A DNA stretch of 64,000 nt from Thysanoteuthis rhombus (taxonomy: Eukaryota > Mollusca > Cephalopoda > Oegopsida > Thysanoteuthidae): contig OY735219.1 of the NCBI GenBank assembly GCA_963457665.1, positions 39,364,477-39,428,476 on the forward strand, in the 5' to 3' direction. The notes beneath the pieces were generated by a model. It ran no database searches. It was not told the origin of the DNA and saw only the letters and a list, made by a program, of their open reading frames with translations. Both the position numbers and the translations under genes were made by a program. Below, in pieces: positions 1 through 11,881 of the stretch (positions are counted from its first letter, which is position 1; the number at the start of each line of letters is the position of its first letter).

Positions 1-607
1 CGGAGGAAAAGAATATAAAGAGAGTAATTTCCATCTCTTAATGTGTTCTAAGAACTACTCCATCAAGATTGTTCTGTAAATTGTTGAATAGGAAGTAATA
101 GGATGAAGCTGAAGAAGGAAGGTGTGGAATGTTTCCCAAGCAGAAGTCTCCAGTCTTTTCTGATGTGATCTAAGCTGTATGGGTTCCATGGATTTAACAA
201 TCAAGATTATGATTGATCGTACTAGGCCTCTTTTCCTTCAGAGCAGTGTTAAGATGCTCTGACTGCTGACAATAGATGTCTGCTTTAATCATAACTTTGA
301 CTGGCAGCAACCACACAAAACTTTCCTTGGATGGAAGTCTATTTTAGGTTGTGTTGTAGCCTGTTCACTCAGTCAACATTTGTATTCTTATAAAATAACT
401 ATTTTTTATCTCAAGTCATTAATCTATTCGAAAATGGTACAATGCATAAATGCAGATGTGCATTTTTGCTTTACAGTTGGTTTTTCTTGAATCATGGGAA
501 CACTTTTTCCGAATTCAGGCATCTTTGCATGTTGTTGCAGATGATGGTGAACCATTGAATAGCTTGAATTCAGTTTTTGAGCTAATTCTCCAACCAAAAC
601 AGCTCAA
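1..607. other. unannotated AT-rich DNA
   Basis: No convincing coding frame, RNA gene or recognised repeat was seen in this stretch. It ends where the first family 1 repeat copy begins. Confidence 0.5.
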
Positions 608-715
608 TTAGAAACCGTCAACCAAAACTGTCAAAATAGGAGTCTTCAGTTTTCAAGTTGGTTTGGCTAGCTGTGTATATATGTATCATGCATACAGGCT
701 ACATCAATAGAGAAA
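608..715 (+). repeat. Family 1 repeat, copy 1 (left end only)
   Basis: Family 1 is the dominant interspersed repeat of this window, with about 25 full or partial copies. In forward orientation it starts TTAGAAACCGTCAACC, continues through a GGTTTCTTCAGTTTTCAAG block and a (GGCT)n-rich block, then T-rich and TGATCA-containing segments. It ends near GTGACGGTTTCTATTGAG followed by GACTAACCAGACCTG. The internal TAGAAACCGTCA and TGACGGTTTCTA are inverted near the two ends. No open frame is conserved, so it is non-autonomous; its class (DNA transposon or SINE-like) is unresolved. This copy breaks off where the minisatellite field begins. Confidence 0.75.
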
Positions 716-719
716 TTTT

Positions 720-1690
720 AGAGGAAATTCCTATTTCAGGGGTCAAAATCGAGGAGGAGATATTTTCTCTTTCAGTGGTCAAAATCAAGAGGGAGTGTTT
801 ACTTTAAATTTTTTTTCTATATTTAGGGGTCAAAATTGAACCGTAATTTTTTTTCAACTCAAAGATCAAAATTGAGGGGAAATTTTTTCTCTCTTTTGTA
901 AATCTAAATCAAGGAGGATTTTTCTTCATTTTGAGGGGTCAAAATGAAGAAGATACTTTTCAATTTTGGGAAACAAAATTGAAGGTGAACTTTCATTTTT
1001 TCATTTTTAACTCTCAGAAGCAAGGGAGATTTTTGGTTTGATTGTTAGGGGTTGAAATCTAGAAGGAAATTTACTCTCATTTTTAGAGGTCAAATTCAAG
1101 AGGGAATCCTTTTTTTCTGGTGATTTAAATCAATAGGTAAAATTTTTCCTCTTTAGTAGTCAAAATCAAAGCGCAGAATTTCTCTTCACTTCAAGTGGTC
1201 TAAATTGAATGGAAGATTTTTTCTAATTTGAGAGGACTACTTTCATTTTTAGGGATCAGAATTATGTGGAAAATTTTTTTCATTCTAGGGGACAAAATCA
1301 AGGGGGTAATTTTTAACACTTTCAGGGGTCAAAATTGGGAGTGAATGTTTATTTTCATTTTTAGGGATTGAAATGGGAACTTTTTTTTTACTTTTAAGGG
1401 TCAAACCAAAAAGGAAATTTTTTTCACCTCCTGGATTCAAAATCAAGGGTGGGGGGAATTATCTTTCACTTTTACATAGTGAAATTGATACAGAACTTTT
1501 TTTTCTATTTTTAGGGTCAAAATCAAAAGTGAATTTATTTTTTCATTCTAAGATGTTGAACTAGAGGGAAACTTTTTTCTTTTATCAAAGGGTCAAAATT
1601 GGGGAGAACAATTGTTTTCACTTTTGGGGAGTCAAAATCAAAAGGGGAACTTTTTTCACATTTGTTGGTCAAATGGGAGGGGGGACTTTC
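720..1690. repeat. Degenerate minisatellite, unit about 40 bp
   Basis: About twenty diverged units follow a pattern of T-rich sequence, then AGGGGTCAAAATC, then AAGAGGGAAATTTTTT. Units vary in length through T-run and indel changes. The block directly follows the truncated family 1 copy. The short frames inside it are fragments of translated repeat, not genes. Confidence 0.75.
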
Positions 1691-2130
1691 TCCCTTTTTA
1701 ACATAAGCCCCTCTTAACATTGACCCCTTTTTTGAATATTACTACCAAAGCTCTTTTCTAATACTATTAGCCCAATTTTTTTTAACATTTGCCACTTTTT
1801 TAACGTTGCCCTCTTTTTAACATTATTCTCCTCTTTCTTAACATTATTCTGCTTTTTCTAATTACACCTCAATTTTTAACATTATACCTTACCTTTTAAA
1901 ATTTTCATCTTCTTTTAACATCAGCCCACCTCTTTTTTATTACATTAGCTCCCCTCTTTTTGGAGACTAGCCCTACTTTTTTTCCCAACATTGACACTTT
2001 TTTTCTTTTTTCTCAGACCCTCTTGGCCTCTTTTTTAATATCAACCCCTTTTTTACATTAGCCCCCATCTCAAATCTACTTTAGCTAAACACCCTTTCCT
2101 TACATTAACTTTTTCAACTTGATTTTTTTA
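1690..2130. repeat. Degenerate minisatellite, unit about 25 bp
   Basis: This tract repeats a TTAACATTAGCCCCTCTTTT-like unit with many substitutions. It abuts the ~40-bp-unit array, but on the + strand the unit is pyrimidine-rich rather than carrying the AGGGGTCAAAATC motif. AGGGGTCAAAAT read on the other strand (ATTTTGACCCCT) resembles the ACATTGACCCCTTTT core here, so the two arrays may be inverted relatives. Confidence 0.6.
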
Positions 2131-2379
2131 ATCTATCTTTCAATTTGTTTTCTGGAAAACATTTTGTATCGCCCCTTAGTCTAAATAAGGTAAGGAGGAG
2201 TTGAGTCTTTAATACGTATGAGTACTCCGTCAAGTTTCTTTAATTCAAAGAATCTATTCAATAAACACCACGAACATCTCAAGTTGATATTGCAGCATTA
2301 TCGTCTTTTCTAAACTCGTAGACGATCATATATCTTACATGCTCTGTAGACACATTCATCTTTAGAGAAGTCAAGTAAG

Positions 2380-2830
2380 TGACTAAGCTGAATTAAAGAC
2401 CTGAATTAAAGACCTTCCCCAATATTCACCAGACTTCTTCATCATGGGCATCATGGGACCAATCCTTTCTAAGCTTGTTTAGTTTGCTATCCTATTTTAT
2501 CTTCTGCCCGCCACAATTTTGCATATGGTCTCTGGGTTGTGATGACCTGCGGTTGTCTGCCATTCTTGTAACATGACAAGCCCATTACCATTTGAGTTTT
2601 CTAATGGATTCTTTGATATCTCTGACTCCTGTTTTTTCTCTAATATACTGTGCTGTCTTACGATCGCTCTATGTGATGTTAAGCATGATTCTTTCTTATG
2701 CGTGTTGCATGGTTCTCAGTTTGAGGGTCAATCTTCTGGTCAAGTTCCATATCTCAGCTCCCTAGGTGACTATCAGGAGGACGCATTGGTTGTATAATCG
2801 TCTATTTCAGGACTAATAAGATTTTCTCGT
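2380..2830 (-). mobile_element. RTE-type LINE 3' fragment
   Basis: Reading the minus strand gives the end of a LINE reverse-transcriptase polyprotein with frameshifts. The segment matches, in order, the other LINE tails in this window: the MELKYGTLTKR-like, WAGHVARM-like and AHDR-like parts. The ORF on the plus strand (2573-2797) is the antisense shadow of it. Compare 15420-16290, 34370-35150 and 56520-57030. The copy is 5' truncated and not functional. Confidence 0.7.
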
Positions 2831-3900
2831 TATTAGGCTGTATGAACACTCACTAGCATTTATGATCATTTAGTCATTTTAGTATGGCAAAAATATCCGG
2901 TCTATTGCTATCATATTTCAGGCATTACTTATGGGATGACCTGATACTTTCGATTCTGCCTGCATTTCGTCTCTTCACAAATCAACTCGTCTATGGTCCT
3001 GTCACCGATACAACATAATGGTGGATTGAGAAAAGAGTCCGGGAGTGAGCGTGCTGGACGTTCTGCTCTTCAATAATTACCTGTCAGGCAACTGCGGCAA
3101 AATGGATACTATATCTGTTGTCAACCTTAACGGATGTAACCTGCTGAGATTATCACAAGTTTATGACCGCCTTTATTGCATTTAAAACCAGCAATAACAC
3201 TTCCTATTTCGAGAGTTGAAGTAGCTCACTGTGAATGCAAAAAGTTTACAATACATTCCAAAAAGTTAATTTTGATCTTCTAGTACAGCTTCAGAATCGA
3301 TAGAATTTGAACCAAAGATTAAAAATGCAAAAATCAAAGAAAATATCGAAACCTGCATCTCCAGGCAAAATAAAGGCCTCCATACCCACCTGGTCAGTAC
3401 ACTGGAGGCCTAAACCCCAACGATAAAAATCTTTTGGTGCGTTACTGTTCTGAGCATGAAACTGAACAACAGTAACCACCAAAGTTGGCAAAGGGTTCTA
3501 TCCCTTCTCATGTGTACGTGATTTTGTGTGTTCTAGCACTCCTGGCCTTACCAGTTTGTCTACAGACATAGAAATTGGCATCAGTACTCCACTACACCCA
3601 TTCTAAAATTATTTTTTTTGATTTTTAAAAAATTTTGGGGCCATATTCTAACTAGTTTATTAATAATATCCAGATTCTCAAGAATCTAGAAATTCCTAGA
3701 TGTTTTTTTCAACCTATTTTTTAATTTCTCCAGTGGAAAACACCAGTGATGTCATGAGTGGAATTTATTCTGATCATAATTATTCCTTGATGGAATTTTT
3801 TTGACATCTTCAAATTTTGAAGGCAAGTCATATTCTTTTCCAAATAAATTTGCGGTGAAATACATATTTTTCAAAATCTTCTCCTTATCATTCCTTTACT
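2831..3900. other. unannotated AT-rich DNA
   Basis: No recognised gene or repeat. Short frames here show no recognisable family. Confidence 0.4.
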
Positions 3901-3905
3901 ATAAC

Positions 3906-4165
<260 letters not shown>

Positions 4166-4363
4166 ATTTGTTTGTTCTTGAGTGTTTGCATTGCTCCATG
4201 TTTCAGACAATATAGCAATAATTCAATAAAACAGCTTGTGATAATTAATAATTTCATTACATGGGAATCACACCACAAATGTGTTAGATGCTTGAATGTT
4301 TGCTATTGGCATTGAAACAATGGGCCAGTTGTAGTGTGATACCCCTATAATATGATTACTGAT

Positions 4364-4366
<3 letters not shown>

Positions 4367-4395
<29 letters not shown>
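4367..4395. repeat. Short (TA)n tract
   Basis: TA dinucleotide run beside the 3' end of the neighbouring tRNA-like SINE copy. Confidence 0.9.
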
Positions 4396-4396
<1 letters not shown>

Positions 4397-4414
4397 AAGT
4401 GTGTGTTATTAGGA

Positions 4415-4640
4415 AATGGATATATAATCCGACAGAATGATTATGAATTGCGTTATGTTATATAGAAACTCTTATTTGATATGATCATCAGTTATTACAT
4501 GGTGAACGTACCATTTGGCCAAAAGAATATAAATAGAATAAACAATTAAAGAAAATGGGACTGCTGCAGGAATCAAACCTGCAATCAATAGGGTAGCTGT
4601 TTTATCGTATTGATGCTCTTCAACAGCCGCCAGTAATGCA
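4415..4640 (-). repeat. tRNA-like SINE, copy 1
   Basis: On the minus strand the element carries a T-arm-like hairpin: TGCAGG, a 7-nt TTTGATT loop, then CCTGCA (B-box-like GGTTTGATTCC at 4569-4579). A shared body (TTTCTTTAATTGTTTATTCT, then GGCCAAATGGTACGTTCACC) and a tail ending near TAATCATTCTGTCGGATTATA follow. The same body recurs at 4828-5030, 33590-33770, 37860-38195 and 39662-39820. The A box is poorly preserved, so derivation from a specific tRNA cannot be stated. Confidence 0.7.
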
Positions 4641-4734
4641 AAGCAAATACAAACTCTGTATTCTCATCTTGCTCATTCGCAGTAAATATCTGCTCTATTT
4701 GTTTCTTTCAACGCAGTGACTACGTTATTAAGAA

Positions 4735-4820
4735 ATAGATATATGATCTGACTGATTGCGTTACATTATATAGAAACTCTTATTTGAAATGATCACCCAT
4801 TATTACACAGTAAATGTACC
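4735..4820 (-). repeat. tRNA-like SINE, 3' half only
   Basis: This repeats the tail portion of the SINE on the minus strand (GGTACATTTACTGTGTAATA, then a TGATCATTTCAAATAAGAG block). It lies directly before a plus-strand copy, making a head-to-head structure. Confidence 0.6.
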
Positions 4821-4827
4821 ATTGCTA

Positions 4828-5030
4828 CGCTGTGTTGAAGCAATTATCCTATTGGGTGCAGGTTTGATTCCTGCAGCGGATCAATTTTCTTTAATTGTGT
4901 ATTCTGTTTATGTTGTTTAGGCTAAATGGTACATTCATCGTGTAATAATGGGTGATCATTTTAAGTAAGAGTTTTTATATAATATAATGCAATTTATAAT
5001 CATCATGTCAGATCTCACATCCATTTCTTA
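4828..5030 (+). repeat. tRNA-like SINE, copy 2
   Basis: Contains GCAGGTTTGATTCCTGCAGC with the T-arm-like stem-loop (B-box-like core at 4861-4871), the TTTCTTTAATTGTGTATTCT body and the AATGGTACATTCATCG block. It is oriented opposite to copy 1. Confidence 0.75.
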
Positions 5031-5035
5031 TACAT

Positions 5036-5165
5036 ATATGTGCGTGTGTGTTTGTTTGTGTATGTGTGTATGTGTGTGTGTGTATTTATGTGTGTGCTTG
5101 TGTGCGTGTGTATGCATGTGTTTATATTTGTATTTGTATGTATGTACATAAGTGTATATTTATAT
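5036..5165. repeat. TG-rich microsatellite
   Basis: Imperfect (TG)n and (TGTA)n run. The cysteine/valine-rich frame over it is an artefact. Confidence 0.85.
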
Positions 5166-5760
5166 TTATGTCTGTGTATCCCAAATTATACTCAATTCAT
5201 ACTTAACTTATTTAGACTTATATACTTGATTAAAGAATTATCAGATAAGCCATGTCACTCCTCCTCGATTCTGTGTGAATGTTACAAGCACAAATCTTTG
5301 CATACGGGCACCTGAGCTTGTGTGTCTGTTTACATACACTCACTCACCAATAGGTGCATATATTTGCTTGTATGTGTTTGATATAATCACTGCTACTTTA
5401 CCTCTTAATGTTTTAAGCTGTCACATGAGTCTTCATTCTAGGATTACAGTCACCTCATTAAAAATTGGAGAGAAAAGCTTTTTTTTTTTCTTTGCGAATC
5501 AACTTTATGATGAAAGAAAAATAAATTAAAATGCAAATAAATAAACAATTGGTTATCTGTCAAAAAATGTTCTATTTTATGAAAATTACAGAGCCAACCC
5601 ACTATTTGCATAAGTTTATTGGCAAGCAAGATGGCTACCCCATCAACATTTAAGATAATGAGCATCCAAAAATTGTCATTTCCTTGAAGAAAATTGAATC
5701 AACAAATTGAGTTGCTAACATTAAATGAATATTGATTGTGTAAGAAGTATTTTTCTCAAA
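5166..5760. other. unannotated AT-rich DNA
   Basis: Nothing recognised; no long frame with protein-family character. Confidence 0.4.
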
Positions 5761-5764
5761 ACTC

Positions 5765-6192
5765 TTATAAACTGCCAACCAAAACTGTCATCAAAACCCT
5801 CGACATAGGTTTCTTCAGTTTTCAAGTTGGTTTGACAGGCTATGTATGTATCATGTGTACAGTCTGCACTGATAGAGCTAGAGGGCTGAAAAATTAGACG
5901 TTTACTCCTTATTATGTCTAGATTAAGCTTTTTTTTTTCTCTTAATTCCACTCCTGAATATGTTTTTAAAATTTGTAAAATTGATCCATTAGTTTGTGTC
6001 TGGCAGTATTCACTATTGTTCGTTGAAAATTCAGACTTTTTTGTGATCACTTCCTAACAAAACATGAGAGAAGTAACTCATTCGCTGATTACAACTTTTT
6101 CCAATTTTTTGATTGATCACCCCCAAAATAGCTGTCAGAAGACATTTGTCATGTGTCGGTTCCCACTGAGCGACTAAACAGACCTGTTTTTC
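5765..6192 (+). repeat. Family 1 repeat, copy 2
   Basis: Near full length: AACTGCCAACCAAAACTGTC at the start, a GGTTTCTTCAGTTTTCAAG block, a TTTGTGTCTGGCAG segment, a TGATCAC motif and an end near GACTAAACAGACCTG. Confidence 0.8.
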
Positions 6193-6479
6193 TTTTGGTT
6201 ATTTTCCTGACAATGGACAATTCAAACTCACTTATATTTTACTGCCGTTACATAATTTTGATTATTGCTAATCAAAGCTCAAAATAGACGTTCACCGCAA
6301 TATCCTTTGTCTCCAGATTTGTCTCCAAAAAGACATAGTTTGATATTGATTTTGCGTTTCTTAACTCATATAATAAATTCGTAGGTTAGTATACAAGGGA
6401 AAGTACTGATCAAAGTTATCTCCCTTCCTACTTCACATGAATTTTTTATTGTCAAACTCTTTCTAAGTTTTGACTTTAT

Positions 6480-6710
6480 TTTTCTCACCTAACAACGACA
6501 TTTTCAGTGTCCTGGTTAAGACAAAAAGTGGAAAGTTTGTAATGATTGCAGAGGACAGAAAAGGGAAGGGGAAAGTTGGATTCTATCCCTATGTCATCAA
6601 TCAATGGAAGAGGAAAAGAAAGAAAGAAAGAAAGTAAGAAAGATAAAAGAAAGAGAAAAAGAGAGAGAAAGAAATAGATAAAGAGAGAAAAAGGAAATGG
6701 AGACATATGG
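6480..6710 (+). repeat. Interspersed repeat carrying a (GAAA)n tract
   Basis: A unique-looking leader ending ATGTCATCAATCAATGGAAG runs into a (GAAA)n-rich purine tract at about 6610-6700. A similar leader (ATGTCATCAATCGACAGAAG) followed by a GAAA-rich tract occurs on the minus strand near 23310-23440. The microsatellite is therefore probably part of the repeat. Confidence 0.55.
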
Positions 6711-7265
6711 ACATTAATTTTCAGTTAATATCTAAATTGTTTCAAATTATATCTAGAATTATCTTAATTTTCACACTATTTATCTTGAAATATATCTAGA
6801 TATTATTTTATAAAGTCCCCTTCCATGACCAAATATGAAGATCTTTTGCAGTTAAAGAAAGAAATGTTCTCATAAAAGTGAAATATTTAAAAAACTTTTA
6901 AGCGTCTGTCAGAGTGGAGTTTGACTCTGAAGTAGTCAGTCTTGTTTTATTAAATTTTTTTCCATCTGAAATAATGAATCTATCAAAATCTGTTTCCTTC
7001 ACTGAAGAGCTCCACTGTCAATTAGGACCAGTATCAAGTGGTCTATGAATTGGAGAGTTAAAATACTAGGTTTCAAGAAGGAGATTTAAATCATTAAATT
7101 TCCTCAACACTCGTGTAACAGGACTCCCCAAACTTGCTTCATTTTCCGCATGTCTTATTGCATTTCTCTCCGTTAATATTACGACTGCTTTTGTTTGTGC
7201 ATCTTTACTGGCTTACTCAAAAGTTCAGTTTGAAAAATATTCTCTTTTTTATCATTGAATGATAT
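6711..7265. other. unannotated AT-rich DNA
   Basis: Nothing recognised. Confidence 0.4.
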
Positions 7266-7269
7266 CATA

Positions 7270-7400
7270 AAACAGGCTTGGTCAGTCTTTCAATAGAAAC
7301 CATTATATGACCAATGTCTTTTGGCAGCATACTGTTTTGGGGGTGATCAATAAAAAATTGGAAAAAGGTGTGATTAATGGATCAGATACATCTCTCGCTT
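7270..7400 (-). repeat. Family 1 repeat, copy 3a (partial)
   Basis: Reverse-oriented end: CAATAGAAACC, CTTTTGGCAGCATACTG, then GGGTGATCAATAAAAAATTGG. It breaks off and is followed within 100 bp by a forward-oriented partial copy. Confidence 0.7.
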
Positions 7401-7489
7401 TTTCTAATCATACGGATGAAATCATGACTTTTTTGTTGTGTCATTTTTGTGTTGCGATGAAACTTGTCCATCCTCATCAGAAATCAATA

Positions 7490-7745
7490 ATGCTATCATC
7501 AAAACCCTCAACATAGGTTTCTTCGGTTTTCAAGTTGGTTTGATCGGCTATGTATCTATCATGTGTATAGTCTGCACTGATGGAGCTAGAGGGCTGAAAA
7601 ATTAGACGTTTGCTCCTTATTATGTCTAGAAAAGGCTTCTTTTTTTTTTTTTCCCCTTAATTCCACTCCTGAATATATTTTTAGGGGGGGAGTTCAATTT
7701 GCATAGTGAGTTTATGTTAAATTGATCCATTAGTTTGGATATGGG
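7490..7745 (+). repeat. Family 1 repeat, copy 3b (partial)
   Basis: Forward-oriented left half with ACATAGGTTTCTTCGGTTTT and GGAGCTAGAGGGCTGAAAAA blocks. Its internal AAAACCCTC variant is shared with copy 2, suggesting a subfamily. Confidence 0.7.
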
Positions 7746-8190
7746 CAATGAAAATTTAGAATAAAAATTTCGAATTGAAACTACAGATGCACTTGAACTT
7801 TTCCACAAAATTTGAGTTTTTACGCTTCAGTCGTTTTACCCCACGAATGGTTTCTATAAACTTGGTTCCGGCTGAGAATGAACCAGAGGCAGAAACATTA
7901 CTCTTGTACCTGTGTCTACAATTAAGAAGAACCACTTGAGTTTATTCTTTAAAATCATCTGTATAGTCACATGATTGAAGTACAAAAACTCAAATTTTGT
8001 GGAAAGGTTTTTAGCATACCTGTAGTTCCTTCAGTCGAAATTTCAGTTCAAAATATCAATGCAATAAAAAGTTATTACAAATTTTCATTGTACTAACTTA
8101 GCTATGAGAACTGTAAGGTTAGCGTGAGATCAAATATTAACTCTAAACCTAACCTTCATATCTGACCTCTCTTAACACCACATGTTATTA

Positions 8191-8580
8191 TTAGAAACCA
8201 TCAACCAAAAGTGTCAAAATAGGTTTCTTCAGTTTTCAAGTTGGTCCGGCTGGCTAGCTATATATGTATCATACATGCAGGCCATACCAACGGAGTTAGA
8301 CAGCTGAGAATTTCAAAATTTACTCCTTATTAATATCTATTAAATCGTTTTTTTGATTATTTTCTAAAATTCCTATTTTGCTAAGGTTTTTTTAGGGGCA
8401 GGGTTCAATTTGATGGAAGTTTATATTAAATTGATCCTGTAAGTTTGTGTCATGTTTGTTTTTTGAAAATTCAGATTTTTTTACAGATCACTGCACAACA
8501 AAATGCAAGGAAGAAACTTATTCATTAATCACCCGTTTTTTTCCCAATTTTTCAATTGATCACCCCTAGCACAAAAGGTG
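8191..8580 (+). repeat. Family 1 repeat, copy 4
   Basis: TTAGAAACCATCAACCAAAA start, (GGCT)n block, TTGATCC segment and TTCCCAATTTTTCAATTGAT near the end. The outermost right end is missing. Confidence 0.75.
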
Positions 8581-8589
8581 ATGTTGATT

Positions 8590-10390
8590 ATCCCTGTTGT
8601 ATTTGTAGATTTCCTTCAACTATTAATCAACAATGATAGGAATAATGAACACAATGATGACTGATAAAACAGCCTTTTAAAATTATTCTGCTTGGAACAA
8701 AACCAAAGAATATGTAAAGCTTGTCAGGCAAAAAGCTGGCCTTGTGAGCAGGAGGAATAAAATACGTCTCTCATGGAGGATGTAGAGCGAAACTGATGTT
8801 ATTGCTTGATTCAGCATTGTGTACACAGACTCCCAGCAAAAGGCACCCAATGAGATTGAATTATCTGGTGTCGCTAAGCAGATTTTTTATTGCCACCCAT
8901 TATCATCCATTCTTTTACGAGTATTTTCCTGCATCTTAATTTTCTAGTTGCTTTTTATTGCAACATTTTCTGTCAGTTAGTCTGCAGCTGTGTTTAAACT
9001 GCAGGTTGGAAATAAATATTTTATTACATTTCATCCATTTGGCTCTTTATGAGCAGATAAGTTGATTGCCATTAACACAGACAATCAAAGATAGAGTCGC
9101 AATAAATACCAGTACATGTACCCAGGGATGAAAAGGTGGGTACATGACTGTGCCGGAATAAAGCGAATGGAGGCTCTTGGCTATGATAGGACTTCCCAAA
9201 GTGTGGGTTGGGACACCTTAGGGGATCATATAAAGAGGAGAGGTGTGCAGAAACATTTGAAAATTCTTTCTTAAAGGATGGTTATGTAACTAGTGTTATT
9301 TTTTTGCAATCTCTATATAAACATGTACTACATCTCATTGTGAAAATGGTTTAATGCTATTCACTGATTTGAAAAATACAAAATTTTCTTTTACTAATGA
9401 AATAAAATTGATCGTTCCTTCTGACAGGAAGCTTAGCCCCCTGCCCCCAGATTATGAGACCTAGGGCTGCAGCCCACTCAGCCCATATATATATATATCC
9501 GGCACTCAGTACAGGTATAACTACTACTCAATTTCAACTTCTTCATCTGTTCAATGTCTACTAATAGAGACATTATATTGTCTTCTTCATGCAAACTCAG
9601 ATATAACTCAGTGATTCTTGTCCCCTGATATCAAGCACGTGCACAAGGGGTCAGGGAGCAAACGTGGGAATAAAATCACCTCCTTTGCCTCCTGGATCAG
9701 GCCCTTCTCACTAAGAGCAAGGGGATTTGAAAGTTAGAACCCAGTACTCAATAAAAATAATGATGCTGCACTATTATTTGTAACTCAAACTTAATGTCCC
9801 TTTATAAAACGATCATTTTTACTTACTGATGTCACACGAGGGTTTGGACATGCATCTCCGTCAACAGACAAGTGCACAATCAGACCTCTGGATCATACAG
9901 TGGATCACACTTGCTTGCACTACAAATGGCAATGAGTGCAGCATTTTCTCCATTGGGGGGATATGCCTATTGTGTAACAGGGTTGCCCCTAAGATATATT
10001 CTGGATATTTTGCCCCTACTTCCCTATTGGTAATACATGCCTTTGCAGCCCCCCCCCCTCCGGGTCTTTTCTCTAGTTGGCGCAGTTGGAATGATCTTAT
10101 TTTGGCAGCTCAGTCTTGGCCTCCTCGACAATGTACAAATGTACTCTGTAGTGTCTCAGACTTCTTCACAGCACGTAAGCTTTTTGATTACATCCGTGAA
10201 AAAAAAGACAAAAAAAGACATAGATGACATCCATCCTCCCTGACTGTCAGATGTGATTGACTCCAAACAAATATTAGACAAACAAACAAACAGTCATCAC
10301 CTGAATACATCTACAAAAACCTCAGTTTTCCAATAGCCCCCAAAACAACATTCGCCTTATCCAACTGTCAAATTCAAAACAAATGATAGA
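8590..10390. other. largely unannotated; possible hAT-like end near 9190
   Basis: No gene was recognised. Around 9190-9240 the sequence CTTCCCAAAGTGTGGGTTGG resembles the terminal region of hAT-type elements, in which a CCCAAAGTGTGGGT-like motif is common. No partner end or target-site duplication was identified. A 132-residue open frame at 9829-10227 has no recognisable domain and is probably chance. Confidence 0.35.
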
Positions 10391-10392
10391 CA

Positions 10393-10803
10393 GACACATC
10401 TAGTTGGTCACCCAATAGAAACCTTCAGATGACCAAAATCTTTTGACAGCATGCCGTGTTGGGTGGAGGGGTGATACAATTGAAAAATCGGAAAAAACAA
10501 GTGATCAATGAATAAGTTACTCCTCTCACTTTTGGACTGTAATCACTAAAAAAGTTTGAATTTAAAAAAAAAAAAAAAACCCCAACACTGGTGGACAGAA
10601 ATTCAGGTGCAAATTTTGCATAGACTAACTAAAGAAGTAAGAGTTTAAACTTTCAGTCCTCTAGCTTTATAGGCACGGTCAGTGCATGTAAAACTCACAT
10701 AGATAGATAGATAGCTAGCTAGACCCACTTAATAACTGAAGAAAACTATGTTGATGTTGACTATGTTAATGCTGACTGTTTTGATTGATGTTTTCTTATA
10801 AGC
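10393..10803 (-). repeat. Family 1 repeat, copy 5
   Basis: Reverse orientation: CACCCAATAGAAACC, CTTTTGACAGCATGCCGTG, TGATCAATGAATAAGTTAC, then an AACTGAAGAAAACTATGTTG end. A short (GATA)n run lies inside near 10700. Confidence 0.75.
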
Positions 10804-11089
10804 AAGCAATCTCAATGTGACCACATCTGACAAAAATGGCTGCTTTTCAGAGCCCAGAAAATTGTCTAAATAAAAAGATATGAATAAGATAAGTGGTTGG
10901 CATTACTAACCAGGTAAAGGTGATTACATTTTACTTATAGTTTCCACAAATGTATACTCCTATTTCATGTCGAGCACAAGCTAAACAGACCTTGTAGTAG
11001 TTTTATTCATATTCCATACTGTTTTGGGTAAGTTCTGATGCTAATGAATGCTATTCATGTCAAGTAAGCAATAAATGAATAACACCAGC

Positions 11090-11475
11090 TACGACTAGCA
11101 GATGCAAAATATGCAGACAAATAAAATGGACTGAGAACCAACTTATAATTGCACGGAGAGCCATGGAGAGAGCAATGCTAGGGATAAGTCTAAAAAATAA
11201 ACCAAGATCAATATTGATCAGAGAGAGGAGGATTATATAGATAATTAAGCAACAAAAATGGAAATGGGCTGAATATTAAGTAAGAAGAGATAATCATAAA
11301 TGGAGCGAAAGAATAACTGATTGGTACCCAAGGGTCAGTAAATACAGTAGGAAAAGACCAGACTCAAGATGGAGGGAGAAATTAGAAAGACATGGCAGAG
11401 ATTTGCACAATTGTGGTTGTTATGGAAGGAGATGCAAAACACCTTTATCCAGCAATGGCCCTAAAATGTCCCACA
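11090..11475 (+). mobile_element. LINE 3' fragment, second RTE-like subfamily
   Basis: Forward translation with frameshifts gives RRAMERAMLGISL, then RDNHKWSERITDWYPR, then SRWREKLERHGRD. This is the post-reverse-transcriptase tail typical of RTE-clade polyproteins, clearly diverged from the WAGHVARM subfamily. Its closest relative in the window is the minus-strand copy at 21175-21545 (RAMERVMLGIIL). Truncated and interrupted by stops. Confidence 0.65.
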
Positions 11476-11559
11476 AGGATATTATACATGTATATAAACA
11501 TTTTGGGGGAAACGTAAGTTCGATCAAAACTGCTGGGTTGCCATGTTGATGCAACTGTT

Positions 11560-11779
11560 TTGTTTTTTTAAATCCCTGAAGCAGATACACAGTAAACAAC
11601 TGATGATCCCAACAAGAGACAACTTGTACTATAATAACAAAGTATTGGGGAAACAGTTAGGAAAACACTGAAGAAAATTATATAAATGCCATGGGAAATG
11701 AGTGACTGAAGTGATACAAACAAAACTTTTAAAAAAGTTTTTTTAAAAGTTTAGTGTTTAAAGCTGTAAAGCTTCCAAG

Positions 11780-11783
<4 letters not shown>
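11560..11783 (-). repeat. TA-linked repeat, copy 1
   Basis: Member of a four-copy family whose forward end reads GCTTTACAGCTTTAAACACT. It then contains TTTTGTGTCACTTCAGTC and GTTGGGATCATCAGTTGTTT. In every copy the GCTTTACAGC end lies beside a TA-rich microsatellite. Other copies: 37600-37810, 38900-39150, 47195-47425. Confidence 0.7.
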
Positions 11784-11876
<93 letters not shown>

Positions 11877-11881
11877 GTGTG
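11784..11881. repeat. Compound (CT)n(TA)n(TG)n microsatellite
   Basis: Three consecutive dinucleotide runs. The frames over it are low-complexity artefacts. Confidence 0.95.

Noticed and set aside
2573-2797. 74-residue frame and similar plus/minus frames at 15859, 20546, 56649 and 63436
   Set aside because: They resemble one another only because each is antisense to the same LINE tail; the real coding strand is opposite.
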